Below the pieces are notes generated by a model that had not been told where the DNA came from, did not search any database, and saw only the letters and a program-made list of their open reading frames with translations. From the NCBI RefSeq assembly GCF_001651855.1, contig NZ_LNQC01000077.1, positions 1 through 64,000 on the forward strand: 64,000 nt of DNA, written 5' to 3'. The DNA is from Sinorhizobium americanum (lineage in GTDB: Bacteria; Pseudomonadota; Alphaproteobacteria; Rhizobiales; Rhizobiaceae). Shown piece by piece: positions 56,052 through 64,000 of the stretch. Both the position numbers and the translations under genes were made by a program. The first letter of the stretch is position 1. Each line of letters opens with the position of its first letter.

Positions 56052-57806
56052 ATGAAAATCCTGACTGCCCGCTTCCTCGCGTTGCCGCTCGCCGCGCTTA
56101 TCGGCGCTGCCGCCGCGGCTTGGGCTACAGGCGATGGTCTCGGCCCTGCCGTCGGGGTGAAGGGTGATACCCCCCTCTGCCCTGCCGGGCATCTCCCCCA
56201 CAAGGAGGGAGATTGGTCAGAGGCAAAGCCCTGCCCCATCAGCGCACAAATATCGAACCCGTCGAACTCAACAGTAAACGCGCAGCCGAATTCGTTGAGC
56301 GGGACGTCACGGCTTGCCGATCTCCCCCCTTGCGGGGGAGATGCCCGGCAGGGCAGAGGGGGGTGCCTGCCTGCACGCGACGACCTTTCCGAGCATGATC
56401 TCGAGCGCGTCGAAACCGTCACCCGGCCTACATCCGATTTTTCCAAAGCCGAACAGTTCGAGGCGATGTCGGCGGGCGCCACGACGACGATTGCGCCGAT
56501 CGAGAGGAAGGTCTTCCAGCAATTCTCCGCCAATCTGCCCTTCAAGGAAGAGCAGAATTTCAAGCTCGGCAAGGCGCTGTTCGAAAAGCTCTGGGTCTCG
56601 GCCCCCTCCTCGACGCAGGCTTCTGACGGACTCGGACCTCTTTACAACGCGCGCGCCTGCGAAAGCTGCCATCCGCGCGACGGCCGGGGCCGCCCGCCGG
56701 AGGGAGCGGATGCGACGTCGACGGTCTACCGTCTCGCCCGTCCGCCGCGCGACGAAGCCGAACGGCGCATGATCGCGGCTCACCGGGCGCTCAATTTCCC
56801 GGATCCCGTCTATGGCGCACAGCTGCAGGACAGCGCCGTGCCGGGGCTTGCTGCCGAAGGCCGTCTCAAGGTCAGCTACCGCGAAGAAGCTGTGCCGCTT
56901 GCGGATGGCGAGATCGTCCATCTCCGCAAGCCGCATTACGCAATCACCGATCTCGGCTATGGCCCGATGGACCCGATGACGTCCGTGTCGCCGCGCGTCG
57001 CGCCGCCGATGATCGGGCTCGGCCTCATCGAGATGATCCACGAGGCAGACCTCCTTGTGAAAGCCGACCCGGACGACCGGGACGGTGACAAAATCAGCGG
57101 ACGGCCGGCACTCGTCCGGGATCGGGATAGTGGCGCGATCGCGCTCGGCCGCTTCGGCTGGAAAGCCCAGAACCCGACCATTCGCCAACAGGCCGCAGAC
57201 GCCTTTGCGGTCGACATCGGCATTTCAACGCCGGCCTTCGACAGCGGCCATGGCGACTGCACCGGGGCGCAAGACGTTTGCCTGGAGCTTCCGACCGGCG
57301 TGCAGGCGCGGCTCGGACCGGTCGAGGCGCCCGACCCGGTGCTCGGCCTCGTCACCTTCTATTCCGCCAATCTCGCGGTGCCAGCCCGGCGCAAGGCGAG
57401 CTTTCCGCAAACGCTGCAGGGCAAACAGCTCTTCTATGAAGCGGGTTGCCCGGCCTGCCACACGCCGAAATACGTCACCCGGCGCGATGCGCCGCACAAG
57501 GAGCTGGCATTCCAGTTAATCTGGCCCTATTCCGACTTCCTGCTGCACGACATGGGTGACGGGCTCGCCGACGGACAGCAGGTCGGAATTGCCAGCGGTC
57601 GCGAATGGCGGACACCGCCGCTGTGGGGGCTGGGCTTGACGAAGACGGTCAGCGGTCACACGTTCCTGCTCCACGACGGGCGTGCCCGCAATTTCACCGA
57701 GGCCATCCTCTGGCACGGCGGCGAGGCAGAAAATGCCCGCACTGCCTTCGCCGCCATGTCGAAGGACGACCGACACGCCCTGCTTTCCTTTCTGGAGTCG
57801 CTCTGA
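56052..57806 (+). CDS. Di-haem cytochrome/thiol oxidoreductase-like protein with repeat-derived insert
   Basis: A 584-residue exported protein of the di-haem oxidoreductase (DUF1111-type) family found with imelysins. Two CxxCH haem sites are visible: RACESCHPRDGRG and GCPACHTPK. The signal peptide is [25 protein letters not shown]. Residues about 40-104 come from a palindromic repeat (56169-56364) read in frame between the signal peptide and the domain, a segment unlike the rest. The stop overlaps the start of the second imelysin (TGATG). Confidence 0.9.
   Translation: MKILTARFLALPLAALIGAAAAAWATGDGLGPAVGVKGDTPLCPAGHLPHKEGDWSEAKPCPISAQISNPSNSTVNAQPNSLSGTSRLADLPPCGGDARQGRGGCLPARDDLSEHDLERVETVTRPTSDFSKAEQFEAMSAGATTTIAPIERKVFQQFSANLPFKEEQNFKLGKALFEKLWVSAPSSTQASDGLGPLYNARACESCHPRDGRGRPPEGADATSTVYRLARPPRDEAERRMIAAHRALNFPDPVYGAQLQDSAVPGLAAEGRLKVSYREEAVPLADGEIVHLRKPHYAITDLGYGPMDPMTSVSPRVAPPMIGLGLIEMIHEADLLVKADPDDRDGDKISGRPALVRDRDSGAIALGRFGWKAQNPTIRQQAADAFAVDIGISTPAFDSGHGDCTGAQDVCLELPTGVQARLGPVEAPDPVLGLVTFYSANLAVPARRKASFPQTLQGKQLFYEAGCPACHTPKYVTRRDAPHKELAFQLIWPYSDFLLHDMGDGLADGQQVGIASGREWRTPPLWGLGLTKTVSGHTFLLHDGRARNFTEAILWHGGEAENARTAFAAMSKDDRHALLSFLESL
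56169..56364. repeat. CCCCCTCTGCC palindromic repeat inside a coding sequence
   Basis: 196 bp with terminal inverted repeats (ACCCCCCTCTGCCCTGCCGG and its complement). Same family as the intergenic copy at 21099-21291, with shared inner blocks. Here it is translated as part of the di-haem protein without a stop codon. Confidence 0.85.
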
Positions 57807-58930
57807 TGCGCCTGAGCCTTCCTCTGACCCTCGGCTTGCTGTTTCTTGCAGCCGTCGCGCCCGCGGCGGCCCAGGAGGGCAATGCGCTTTCGCCGGGCGT
57901 CCTCGACGAAGCCGCCCTGCCCGGCGTGATGGCAAAGGCGGTCGATAGTTTCATTATTCCCGGCTATCGCGATCTGTCGCAGGCGACGGCGGAACTTGAC
58001 GAGAAAAGCGCCGCGCTTTGCGCGACGCCGTCCGCCGAGACGCTGGAGGAAACGCGATCGGCCTTCTCGGATCTCGTGCAGAAATGGTCAGCAATCGAAA
58101 TCATCCGCCTCGGACCGGCGCTCGAACAGAACAGGTTCGAGCGCTTCCTCTTCTATCCGGATCGCAAGAGCACCGGCCTGAAACAGGTCCAGGCCATTCT
58201 CGCCAAGCGCGACGAGAGCGCGACGAAGACAGACAGCCTCAAGACGAAAAGCGTCGCCGTGCAGGGCCTCGGCGCGCTGGAATATGTTCTTTACGGCACG
58301 GGAGCCGAGACGCTGACCGGCACGGAAGGTGACTTTCGCTGCCGTTACGGAACGGCGATAGCGCAGAACCTGACGACGATTGCCGGCGAGTTGCTCGCCG
58401 CCTGGGAGAAGCCCGATGGCCTCCAGCCCGTCTGGAAGTCGCCGAGCCCTGACAATCCGCTCTTCCGCGACAACAAGGAAGCGGCAACCGAACTGCTCGG
58501 CGTTCTCGTGCACAGCGTCGAGATGATCAAGGACCAGCGGCTGCGCCCCTTCTATGGCGGGGCGATCGACGGCAAGACGGACGAGGGCCGCCCCAAGCTC
58601 GCCATCTACTGGCGATCGGGCAATACGATGAGGTCGATTGCCGGCAACCTCCGCGGCCTGCAGACGCTCTTCAACGTTGCCGGCATGGAGAACCTGCTTC
58701 CCGCCGACAGCCGCTCGATCGCCGGTTCGGTGAATTTTCTCTTCAAGACGTTGATCGGCACGGCCGAGCGTGTTGAAGGCCCCATCGACGCAGCGCTCGC
58801 AGACAAGAAGCAGCGTTCCCGGCTCGACTTCATCGCTCTCAACGCCGCCGACCTCCTCGACCGGCTGAATCGCGACTTCGGCGGCGCGATCGGGCTCGGG
58901 GCCGGGTTTTCCTTCGCGGACGGCGATTGA
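57806..58930 (+). CDS. Imelysin family protein lacking the motif His
   Basis: A 374-residue exported imelysin-like protein (signal peptide MRLSLPLTLGLLFLAAVAPAAAQ). The segment corresponding to GxHxxE reads GLGALEYVLYG, so the His is replaced by Gly while Glu is kept. It is shorter than the first imelysin. ATG at 57806 overlaps the di-haem stop (TGATG), showing translational coupling. It probably partners the other cluster proteins in the periplasm. A repeat follows 3 bp after the stop. Confidence 0.88.
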   Translation: MRLSLPLTLGLLFLAAVAPAAAQEGNALSPGVLDEAALPGVMAKAVDSFIIPGYRDLSQATAELDEKSAALCATPSAETLEETRSAFSDLVQKWSAIEIIRLGPALEQNRFERFLFYPDRKSTGLKQVQAILAKRDESATKTDSLKTKSVAVQGLGALEYVLYGTGAETLTGTEGDFRCRYGTAIAQNLTTIAGELLAAWEKPDGLQPVWKSPSPDNPLFRDNKEAATELLGVLVHSVEMIKDQRLRPFYGGAIDGKTDEGRPKLAIYWRSGNTMRSIAGNLRGLQTLFNVAGMENLLPADSRSIAGSVNFLFKTLIGTAERVEGPIDAALADKKQRSRLDFIALNAADLLDRLNRDFGGAIGLGAGFSFADGD

Positions 58931-58932
58931 CA

Positions 58933-59037
58933 CTACAGCGCCGTGCGTCCTTTCAGACGCACAAAGGACGCTGTAGCACTTGGAATTACTGCATGTTTTG
59001 CCCTTAAATCGGCTACGATTTAAGGAACATACAGTAG
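58933..59037 (-). repeat. RIME-like palindromic repeat, copy 5
   Basis: Best preserved copy: CTACAGCG, hairpin TGCGTC/GACGCA, CTGTAGCACT, GAATTACTGCATG and hairpin CCTTAAATCG/CGATTTAAGG. It fills the start of the 305-bp gap (58931-59235) before corA; the remainder shows no other clear signal. Confidence 0.85.
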
Positions 59038-59235
59038 CGTGAAAAAGCCTCAGGTTGACAAGCCGCGAATATGGGAGCAAAGCGCATTCGATGCCCATCT
59101 CGCGGGCATGCTTCACCCACGAAGGACCAACCCAAGATGAACCCCGACAGTCGAAGTCGAGTCTTCATTGCGGCCGCACGGACCTGATTGATCAGGGCTC
59201 CAGGCGGTCCGATGACCTCGCCCATGGAGCCCAGA

Positions 59236-60225
59236 ATGCTGCGCATCTACACAAGCCAGAACGGCCACCTCGTGTTTGTCGATCGTGTCAGCGGTCCTGT
59301 CTTTCAGGAGCCGGTGACCTGGTTCGACCTCTTCAATCCATCCGCCGATGAGACGCGTTTTGTCGAGGAGCATCTCGGCATCGCCATTCCGACCCGCGAC
59401 GAGATGCAGGAAATCGAGTTGTCCGACCGGCTGTACCAGGAGGACGGCGCGGAGTTCATGACCATGACCGCGACCGCCAAGCTCGACAGCGACTATCCCG
59501 CCAAGGTGCCGGTGACCTTCGTCCTGAAGGGCGCCACGCTCGTCACGGTCCGCCACGCCGACCCGAAGCCGTTCCAGCTCTATGCAACGCGCATTCAGAA
59601 GCCGAACGGCGCCGTCTGCGAGACGGGTGAACTAGTCATGCTGGGTTTGATCGAGGCAATGATCGACCGGATCGCCGACGCGCTGGAACGTGCCGGCAAC
59701 GAGGTCGACGCGATCTCGCGCGAGATCTTCCGCAAGTCGCATGCCAGCGCCACCAAGAAGACGCGCGACCTGCAGTCGCTGATCGAGCAGATCGGTCAGA
59801 AGGGCGACCTTCTGACGACCATCCGCGAAAGCCTGGTCAGCATCGGCAGGCTCGTCGCCTATCACGTCGCGGCGGAAGGCAGCACTGCGCGCAAGGCCGC
59901 CAAGGAGAGCCGGCAGCGGATCAAGCTGATCCAGCGCGACGCCGCCTCGCTCGGCGACCACGCGCTGTTCCTGTCGAACAAGATCAACTTCCTGCTCGAC
60001 GCGACGCTCGGCCTGATCAATCTCGAGCAGAACCAGATCATCAAGATCTTCTCGGTCGCCTCCGTCGTGTTCCTGCCGCCGACACTGGTCGCCTCGGTCT
60101 ATGGCATGAACTTCGACGCGATACCGGAACTGCACTGGAACTTGGGTTATCCCTATGCACTGGTGCTGATGGTCATGTCCGCGCTGTTGCCGTATCTCTA
60201 TTTCAAGCGCAGGGGCTGGCTGTAG
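59236..60225 (+). CDS. corA: CorA family magnesium/metal transporter
   Basis: A 329-residue inner-membrane divalent cation channel. A large N-terminal cytosolic domain is followed by two membrane helices at the C-terminus with the signature VYGMNFDAIPEL between them (about residues 290-300), and the usual short positively charged tail FKRRGWL. ATG at 59236 follows GGAGCCCAG. It lies between the second imelysin and DUF1513 genes, with a repeat on each side. Confidence 0.94.
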   Translation: MLRIYTSQNGHLVFVDRVSGPVFQEPVTWFDLFNPSADETRFVEEHLGIAIPTRDEMQEIELSDRLYQEDGAEFMTMTATAKLDSDYPAKVPVTFVLKGATLVTVRHADPKPFQLYATRIQKPNGAVCETGELVMLGLIEAMIDRIADALERAGNEVDAISREIFRKSHASATKKTRDLQSLIEQIGQKGDLLTTIRESLVSIGRLVAYHVAAEGSTARKAAKESRQRIKLIQRDAASLGDHALFLSNKINFLLDATLGLINLEQNQIIKIFSVASVVFLPPTLVASVYGMNFDAIPELHWNLGYPYALVLMVMSALLPYLYFKRRGWL

Positions 60226-60238
60226 ATGACGCAGTCGA

Positions 60239-60400
60239 GACCCCTCCCCAACCCCTCCCCACAAGGGGCACGGGCTTGCCCGCCGCGGCCCGCCGAGCGC
60301 CATCTGCGACATCCGAACTCGCGGATCCGCTCGAAGCGGCCGAATCGGGCGCGGCATTGTAAGTCCCTCCCCCTTGTGGGGAGGGGTTGGAGAGGGGTTG
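60239..60400. repeat. CCCCTCCCC palindromic repeat, copy E
   Basis: Terminal inverted repeats built on CCCCTCCCCAACCCCTCCCC and CCCCTTGTGGGGAGGGGTTG; middle part similar to copy E' at 61561. It occupies the gap between corA and DUF1513. Confidence 0.75.
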
Positions 60401-60461
60401 CGCCGCAGGATCGCCTCTCCGCCGAGAGACGTTCACTGTCGTCGACCACGCGAGAAATCGC

Positions 60462-61544
60462 ATGAGCACCAAAAACCTCATCAATCGACGCAGCTTCGTC
60501 AAAATGGCCGGCGCTGCCTGGCTGACGACGCTTGGCTCCCGCGGCGCCGTCGCGCTCGAGCGGGCCGACGCCGTCTTCGCCTCGGCCTTCATGGCACCGG
60601 ATGGCAGCTATGGCGTGGCGACGCTGACGGAGGAGGGAGAGATCGTCGAGCGGACGCTGCTGCCGGCGCGGGCCCACGGCATGGCCTCCTCGCCGGCAAC
60701 CGGCCGCGCCGTCGCCTTTGCGCGCCGGCCGGGGACCTATGCTATGATCCTGGCGACCGGCGGCACAGCCGAGCCGGTCGTCATCACCGCCGCCGAAGGT
60801 CGCCATTTCTTCGGCCATGGCTGCTTCTCCGCCGACGGGCGACTGCTCTACGCCACGGAAAACGATTTCTCCGCCAATCGTGGCATGATCGGCGTCTATG
60901 ACGGTACGCGCGGCTTTGCCCGCATCGATGAATTCCCGACCTATGGCATCGGCCCACACGATATGACGCTGACCGCCGACGGCCGGACGCTCGCAATCGC
61001 CAATGGCGGCATCGAGACCCATCCGGATTTCGGCCGCACCAAGCTCAACCTCGACCACATGGAACCAAGCCTCGTCCTGGTCGATACGGCGACCGGCGCG
61101 CTCATCGAGAAACACGGCCTGCCGCCGGAGCTCAAGCAGCTTTCCACCCGCCACGTCGATATCAGCCCCGACGGTAGTATCTGGTTCGCCTGCCAGTACG
61201 AGGGCGCACGCGACGATCTGCCGCCGCTGGTCGGGCATTTCAAAAAGGGGGAGGAACTGAGTTTTGTCCCCCTCCCCGAGCGCACGACCGCCGCCCTCGC
61301 CAATTATGTCGGCGCCATCGCCATCAACCGCCGCGAGGGACTTGTCGGGCTCACGTCGCCGAAAGGCAATGTCGCCGTGACGCTCGATGCGAAAACGGGT
61401 GTGGTCTTGAAGGAGGAACGGGTCTTAGATGCGGCGGGCGTTGCCACCGCGAGACCCGGCTTCGCCGTCTCGTCCTATGATGGCCGGTTCAAGAATCGTC
61501 GAAGCCCGGTCGCCTGGGACCAGCACATCGTCCGGCTGGGATAG
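60462..61544 (+). CDS. DUF1513 family Tat-exported beta-propeller-like protein
   Basis: A 360-residue protein with a twin-arginine signal (NRRSFVKMAGAAWL), so it is exported folded, perhaps with a cofactor. The body has repeated blade-like segments (HGMASSPATGRAVAFARRPG, HGCFSADGRLLYATEND, HDMTLTADGRTLAIANGG, HVDISPDGSIWFACQ). DUF1513 proteins are encoded with imelysins and the di-haem protein in other proteobacteria, so it belongs to that system. ATG at 60462 after GAGAAATCG. Confidence 0.9.
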   Translation: MSTKNLINRRSFVKMAGAAWLTTLGSRGAVALERADAVFASAFMAPDGSYGVATLTEEGEIVERTLLPARAHGMASSPATGRAVAFARRPGTYAMILATGGTAEPVVITAAEGRHFFGHGCFSADGRLLYATENDFSANRGMIGVYDGTRGFARIDEFPTYGIGPHDMTLTADGRTLAIANGGIETHPDFGRTKLNLDHMEPSLVLVDTATGALIEKHGLPPELKQLSTRHVDISPDGSIWFACQYEGARDDLPPLVGHFKKGEELSFVPLPERTTAALANYVGAIAINRREGLVGLTSPKGNVAVTLDAKTGVVLKEERVLDAAGVATARPGFAVSSYDGRFKNRRSPVAWDQHIVRLG

Positions 61545-61560
61545 CGCCAGATCAATAAGA

Positions 61561-61708
61561 GACCCCTCCCTATAAGTGGGAGGGGCTACGCGGCCGCGGC
61601 GACCGCCTGCCCAGATTCCGCAGGGCATTCGTCGAAAGCGTTGAGACCGAGCGGAAATCGGCGCGGCAGGGTTAAGCCCCTCCCACCTGTAGGGAGGGGT
61701 TGGGGAGC
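61561..61708. repeat. CCCCTCCCC palindromic repeat, copy E'
   Basis: GACCCCTCCC at the left and GGGAGGGGTTGGGG at the right, with a GCGCGGCAGGGTTAAGCCCCTCCC block that matches copy E in the same orientation. It lies between the convergent DUF1513 and GNAT genes. Confidence 0.7.
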
Positions 61709-61722
61709 GGCCTTGTTATGGA

Positions 61723-62277
61723 TCAGGCCGAGGTCTTGCCGACACCGGAAAGCTTGGCCAGGTCATCCCAGCGATAGGCGATCTGCTCGAGGCTCTCGCG
61801 GCCGACGCTGACCCGGCCCTCTCCCACCGCCCGCGCGCCGAGCCGCTCGTAGAAGGCCCGGTTCGGATTGCCCTTGAGCACCCAGGCGAAGAGCGACGAG
61901 GCCTGCAGCTCCCGGCAGTGGACCGCGACCGTGCGCACCAGCGCCGCACCAATGCCCGCGCCATGGAACTCCGGCAGAAGATAAAGCTCGTAAAGTTCCC
62001 GGTCGAAGGCCGGCGGCATGGACCGCGCCCGGCCGTAATTCGCAAAACCCACCACTCGATCTTCCGAGAGATCGACGGCGACCAGGAGGAAGGCGCCCGG
62101 GATTCGCATTCGCCGCGCGTGACCGATCGCCTGGTCCTCGACCTTCATTGCATCGAGATAGGCATCGGAAATGATGCCGCGAAAGGTCGCGCGCCAGGTG
62201 CTCACCAGGACCGATGCGATCATCATTACGTCATCCGGTAGGGCCGGGCGGATCTCGATGCGCCTGAAGTTCCTCAT
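61723..62277 (-). CDS. GNAT family N-acetyltransferase
   Basis: A 184-residue acetyltransferase. Motif A is LYLLPEFHGAGIGAALVRTVAVH (about residues 102-124), then WVLKGNPNRAFYERLGAR. The N-terminus reads IEIRPALPDDVMMIASVLVSTW. Start at ATG 62277; a 60-codon open extension upstream is antisense to other sequence. Substrate unknown. Confidence 0.88.
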   Translation of the reverse strand: MRNFRRIEIRPALPDDVMMIASVLVSTWRATFRGIISDAYLDAMKVEDQAIGHARRMRIPGAFLLVAVDLSEDRVVGFANYGRARSMPPAFDRELYELYLLPEFHGAGIGAALVRTVAVHCRELQASSLFAWVLKGNPNRAFYERLGARAVGEGRVSVGRESLEQIAYRWDDLAKLSGVGKTSA

Positions 62278-62433
62278 CCGGATGATATATGGATGCGGCG
62301 TGCGTCCCGAAAGCCCGTCGGCACCGGGTTCACGGTCGTGACGTACGGATGATTGCGCTTGTCCTCGGTCGCGACGCATGCAACTGTCGGCGCGACGGGG
62401 TCTGCAGGCCCATACTGCAAGGGGCTTTTCAAA

Positions 62434-62889
62434 TTGAGGGACGACAGCGAACCGCACGATTTCCGTGCCCGCATCCGCGAAAGCTTCGACCGCCAGGCCG
62501 CCATGCGCACGATCGGCGCGGAACTCACGCGCGTCGAGCAGGGCACGGTGGAAATCGAACTGCCGTTCGATCCCAAGCTAACGCAGCAGCACGGGCTGCT
62601 GCATGCCGGGGTGATCTCGGCAGCGCTCGATGCCGCCGGCACCTATGCGGGCTATTCGCTCATCGACCCCGATGCATCGCTGCTGACCATCGAATTCAAG
62701 GTCAATCTCCTTTCGCCCGGTCGCGGCGAGCGCTTCCTCTTTCGCGGCGAGGTCACCAAACCGGGCACGACGATCATCGTCTCGGACGGCAAGGCCTATG
62801 CCGTCCGATCCGACGGACCGGCGAAGCTCATCGCCTCGATGACCGGAACGATGATGGTGGTGCGCGGCCGCGAGGGGATCGAGGGATGA
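62434..62889 (+). CDS. PaaI family thioesterase (hotdog fold)
   Basis: A 151-residue hotdog thioesterase. HGLLHAGVISAALDAAGTYAGYS (about residues 50-72) carries the active-site region of PaaI-type acyl-CoA thioesterases, followed by FKVNLLSPGRGERFLFRGEV. The start is judged to be TTG at 62434, nine bases after AAGGGG; a TTG at 62353 would add 27 unconserved residues. The stop overlaps the next start by ATGA. Confidence 0.88.
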   Translation: MRDDSEPHDFRARIRESFDRQAAMRTIGAELTRVEQGTVEIELPFDPKLTQQHGLLHAGVISAALDAAGTYAGYSLIDPDASLLTIEFKVNLLSPGRGERFLFRGEVTKPGTTIIVSDGKAYAVRSDGPAKLIASMTGTMMVVRGREGIEG

Positions 62890-63524
62890 GTTTCGAGTTG
62901 AAGCCGGTGGCCGGCAAGAACATCCTCTACGTGATGGCCGTCGACCCGGAATACGGCCCCTGCCTCAAGCAGCGGATCAGGCCGCTGATGACCGGCGTCG
63001 GCCCGGTCGAGGCGGCCGTCCGCCTGACCAGGGCGCTTTGCGAGCTCAAGGCCGCGGGCAGGCTGCCGGATCTTGTCGTCTCGCTCGGCTCCGCCGGTTC
63101 CGCGACGCTCGAACAGACCGAAATCTACCAGGCGACCTCGGTCGGCTATCGCGACATGGACGCCTCGCCGCTCGGTTTCGAGAAGGGCGCAACACCATTT
63201 CTCGACCTGCCGGCCGTCGTCAAGCTGCCGCATCGGGTCCCGGGCGTGAAGGAGGCGCGGCTTTCGACCGGCGCCGGTATCGTCTCCGGCAAGGCCTATG
63301 ACGAGATCGACGCCGACATGGTCGAGATGGAGACCTATGCCATCCTGCGCGCTTGCCAAGCCTTCGAGGTACCGCTGATCGGGCTGCGCGGCATATCGGA
63401 CGGCAAATCGGAGCTGAAGCATGTCGACGACTGGACGGAATATCTGCACATCATTGACGAGAAGCTGGCAGATGCGGTGGACCGGCTGGAAAAGGCGCTC
63501 GGCACGGGCCAAATCCGGCTCTGA
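62886..63524 (+). CDS. 5'-methylthioadenosine/S-adenosylhomocysteine nucleosidase
   Basis: A 212-residue nucleoside phosphorylase-fold protein that would cleave methylthioadenosine or S-adenosylhomocysteine. Marks are LVVSLGSAGSA, ADMVEMETYAILRACQAFEVPLIGLRGISDGKSE with the catalytic Glu and Asp. It is a little shorter than E. coli MtnN (232 aa). ATG at 62886 overlaps the thioesterase stop (ATGA). Confidence 0.9.
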   Translation: MSFELKPVAGKNILYVMAVDPEYGPCLKQRIRPLMTGVGPVEAAVRLTRALCELKAAGRLPDLVVSLGSAGSATLEQTEIYQATSVGYRDMDASPLGFEKGATPFLDLPAVVKLPHRVPGVKEARLSTGAGIVSGKAYDEIDADMVEMETYAILRACQAFEVPLIGLRGISDGKSELKHVDDWTEYLHIIDEKLADAVDRLEKALGTGQIRL

Positions 63525-63630
63525 CGGTTCTGCAGGAGGTCCTAAATTGTCGGGGTGCAATGAAATCGTTGCGCCAAAGGCGGCCTTTCATTAAAGGCTC
63601 GCCATGATCAAGCTTGCCTGAAGGCCCGCC

Positions 63631-64000
63631 ATGACCCAGACAGCCCATCCCGACACCGTCCTCATCGTCGATTTCGGCAGCCAGGTGACGCAGCTCATCG
63701 CCCGGCGCGTGCGCGAGGCCGGCGTCTACTGCGAGATCGTGCCGTTCCAGTCGGCTGAAGAGGGCTTCAGGCGCCTGAGCCCGAAGGCGGTGATCCTGTC
63801 CGGCAGCCCGGCATCGACCCTCGAGATCGGCTCGCCGCGCGCGCCGTCGGTGATCTTCGAAAGCGGCCTGCCGGTCTTCGGCATCTGCTACGGCCAGCAG
63901 ACCATGTGCGCCCAGCTCGGCGGCAAGGTGGAAAGCGGCCATCACCGCGAATTCGGCCGCGCCTTCCTGGAGGTCGAGAAGGATTGCGCCCTCTTCGACG
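63631..64000 (+). CDS. guaA: GMP synthase (glutamine-hydrolysing), 5' part
   Basis: Only the first 123 codons are in the window. They encode the N-terminal class I glutamine amidotransferase domain: [35 protein letters not shown] and the nucleophile in GICYGQQTM. The synthetase domain lies beyond the window edge. ATG at 63631 after AAGGCCCGCC. Confidence 0.96.
   Translation, partial: MTQTAHPDTVLIVDFGSQVTQLIARRVREAGVYCEIVPFQSAEEGFRRLSPKAVILSGSPASTLEIGSPRAPSVIFESGLPVFGICYGQQTMCAQLGGKVESGHHREFGRAFLEVEKDCALFD

Overview
The window is chromosomal DNA of an alphaproteobacterium of the Rhizobiaceae, most likely Sinorhizobium/Ensifer. The evidence is high GC with strong third-position GC, an unlinked dnaA and dnaN, a phospholipid N-methyltransferase (pmtA type) after dnaN, the iolYRCDEB inositol operon as described in S. 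meliloti, and many short rhizobial intergenic palindromic repeats. It is ordinary core chromosome. I see no prophage, insertion sequence, CRISPR array, rRNA or tRNA.

Layout. 0-5 kb: dnaA (minus) with a 1-kb non-coding upstream region rich in GANTC sites and palindromes, then rpsT, an enoyl-CoA hydratase and mutM (all minus). 5-11 kb: ubiE-ubiB, a GNAT acetyltransferase, an AraC regulator, a YbhB-type secreted protein and coaBC. 11-21 kb: a class II glutamine amidotransferase divergent from the inositol operon iolY-iolR-iolC-iolD-iolE-iolB, then a GFA-family protein. 21-31 kb: small regulator/transporter modules (epimerase, XRE, AraC-EamA-B3/4, Lrp-EamA-NIPSNAP, ChaC, LysE) around prfC and dut. 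31-36 kb: cysteine synthase, a hypothetical secreted protein, comM and gshB. 36-41.5 kb: a ugpBAEC-like ABC transporter operon with a translationally coupled endonuclease/exonuclease/phosphatase-family gene. 41.6-54.6 kb: yraN, rsmI, dnaN, pmtA, an atypical histidine phosphatase, pyrF, an NDUFA9-like protein, a 53-codon secreted peptide gene, uppP, a GST, queG, a small rlpA-like gene and rsmB. 54.7-61.5 kb: a periplasmic iron-type locus (imelysin, di-haem cytochrome, imelysin, DUF1513) into which corA is interposed. 61.7-64 kb: a GNAT protein, a PaaI thioesterase, a nucleosidase and the 5' part of guaA.

How genes work together. iolY-R-C-D-E-B plus the RpiR repressor catabolise inositols, with operator-like palindromes before iolY, iolR and iolC. 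UgpBAEC would import glycerol-3-phosphate or related diesters. The imelysin locus resembles known periplasmic iron-acquisition or iron-handling clusters and has an Irr-box-like sequence upstream.

The most notable signals are several families of short structured repeats. One has a conserved loop with covarying stems. One is read in frame inside the di-haem cytochrome gene. One supplies the likely start codon of ugpA. One flanks iolE as inverted copies. Other points of interest are a GANTC cluster at 11-bp spacing upstream of dnaA and an EamA exporter overlapping a stand-alone B3/4 (tRNA-editing-like) gene.
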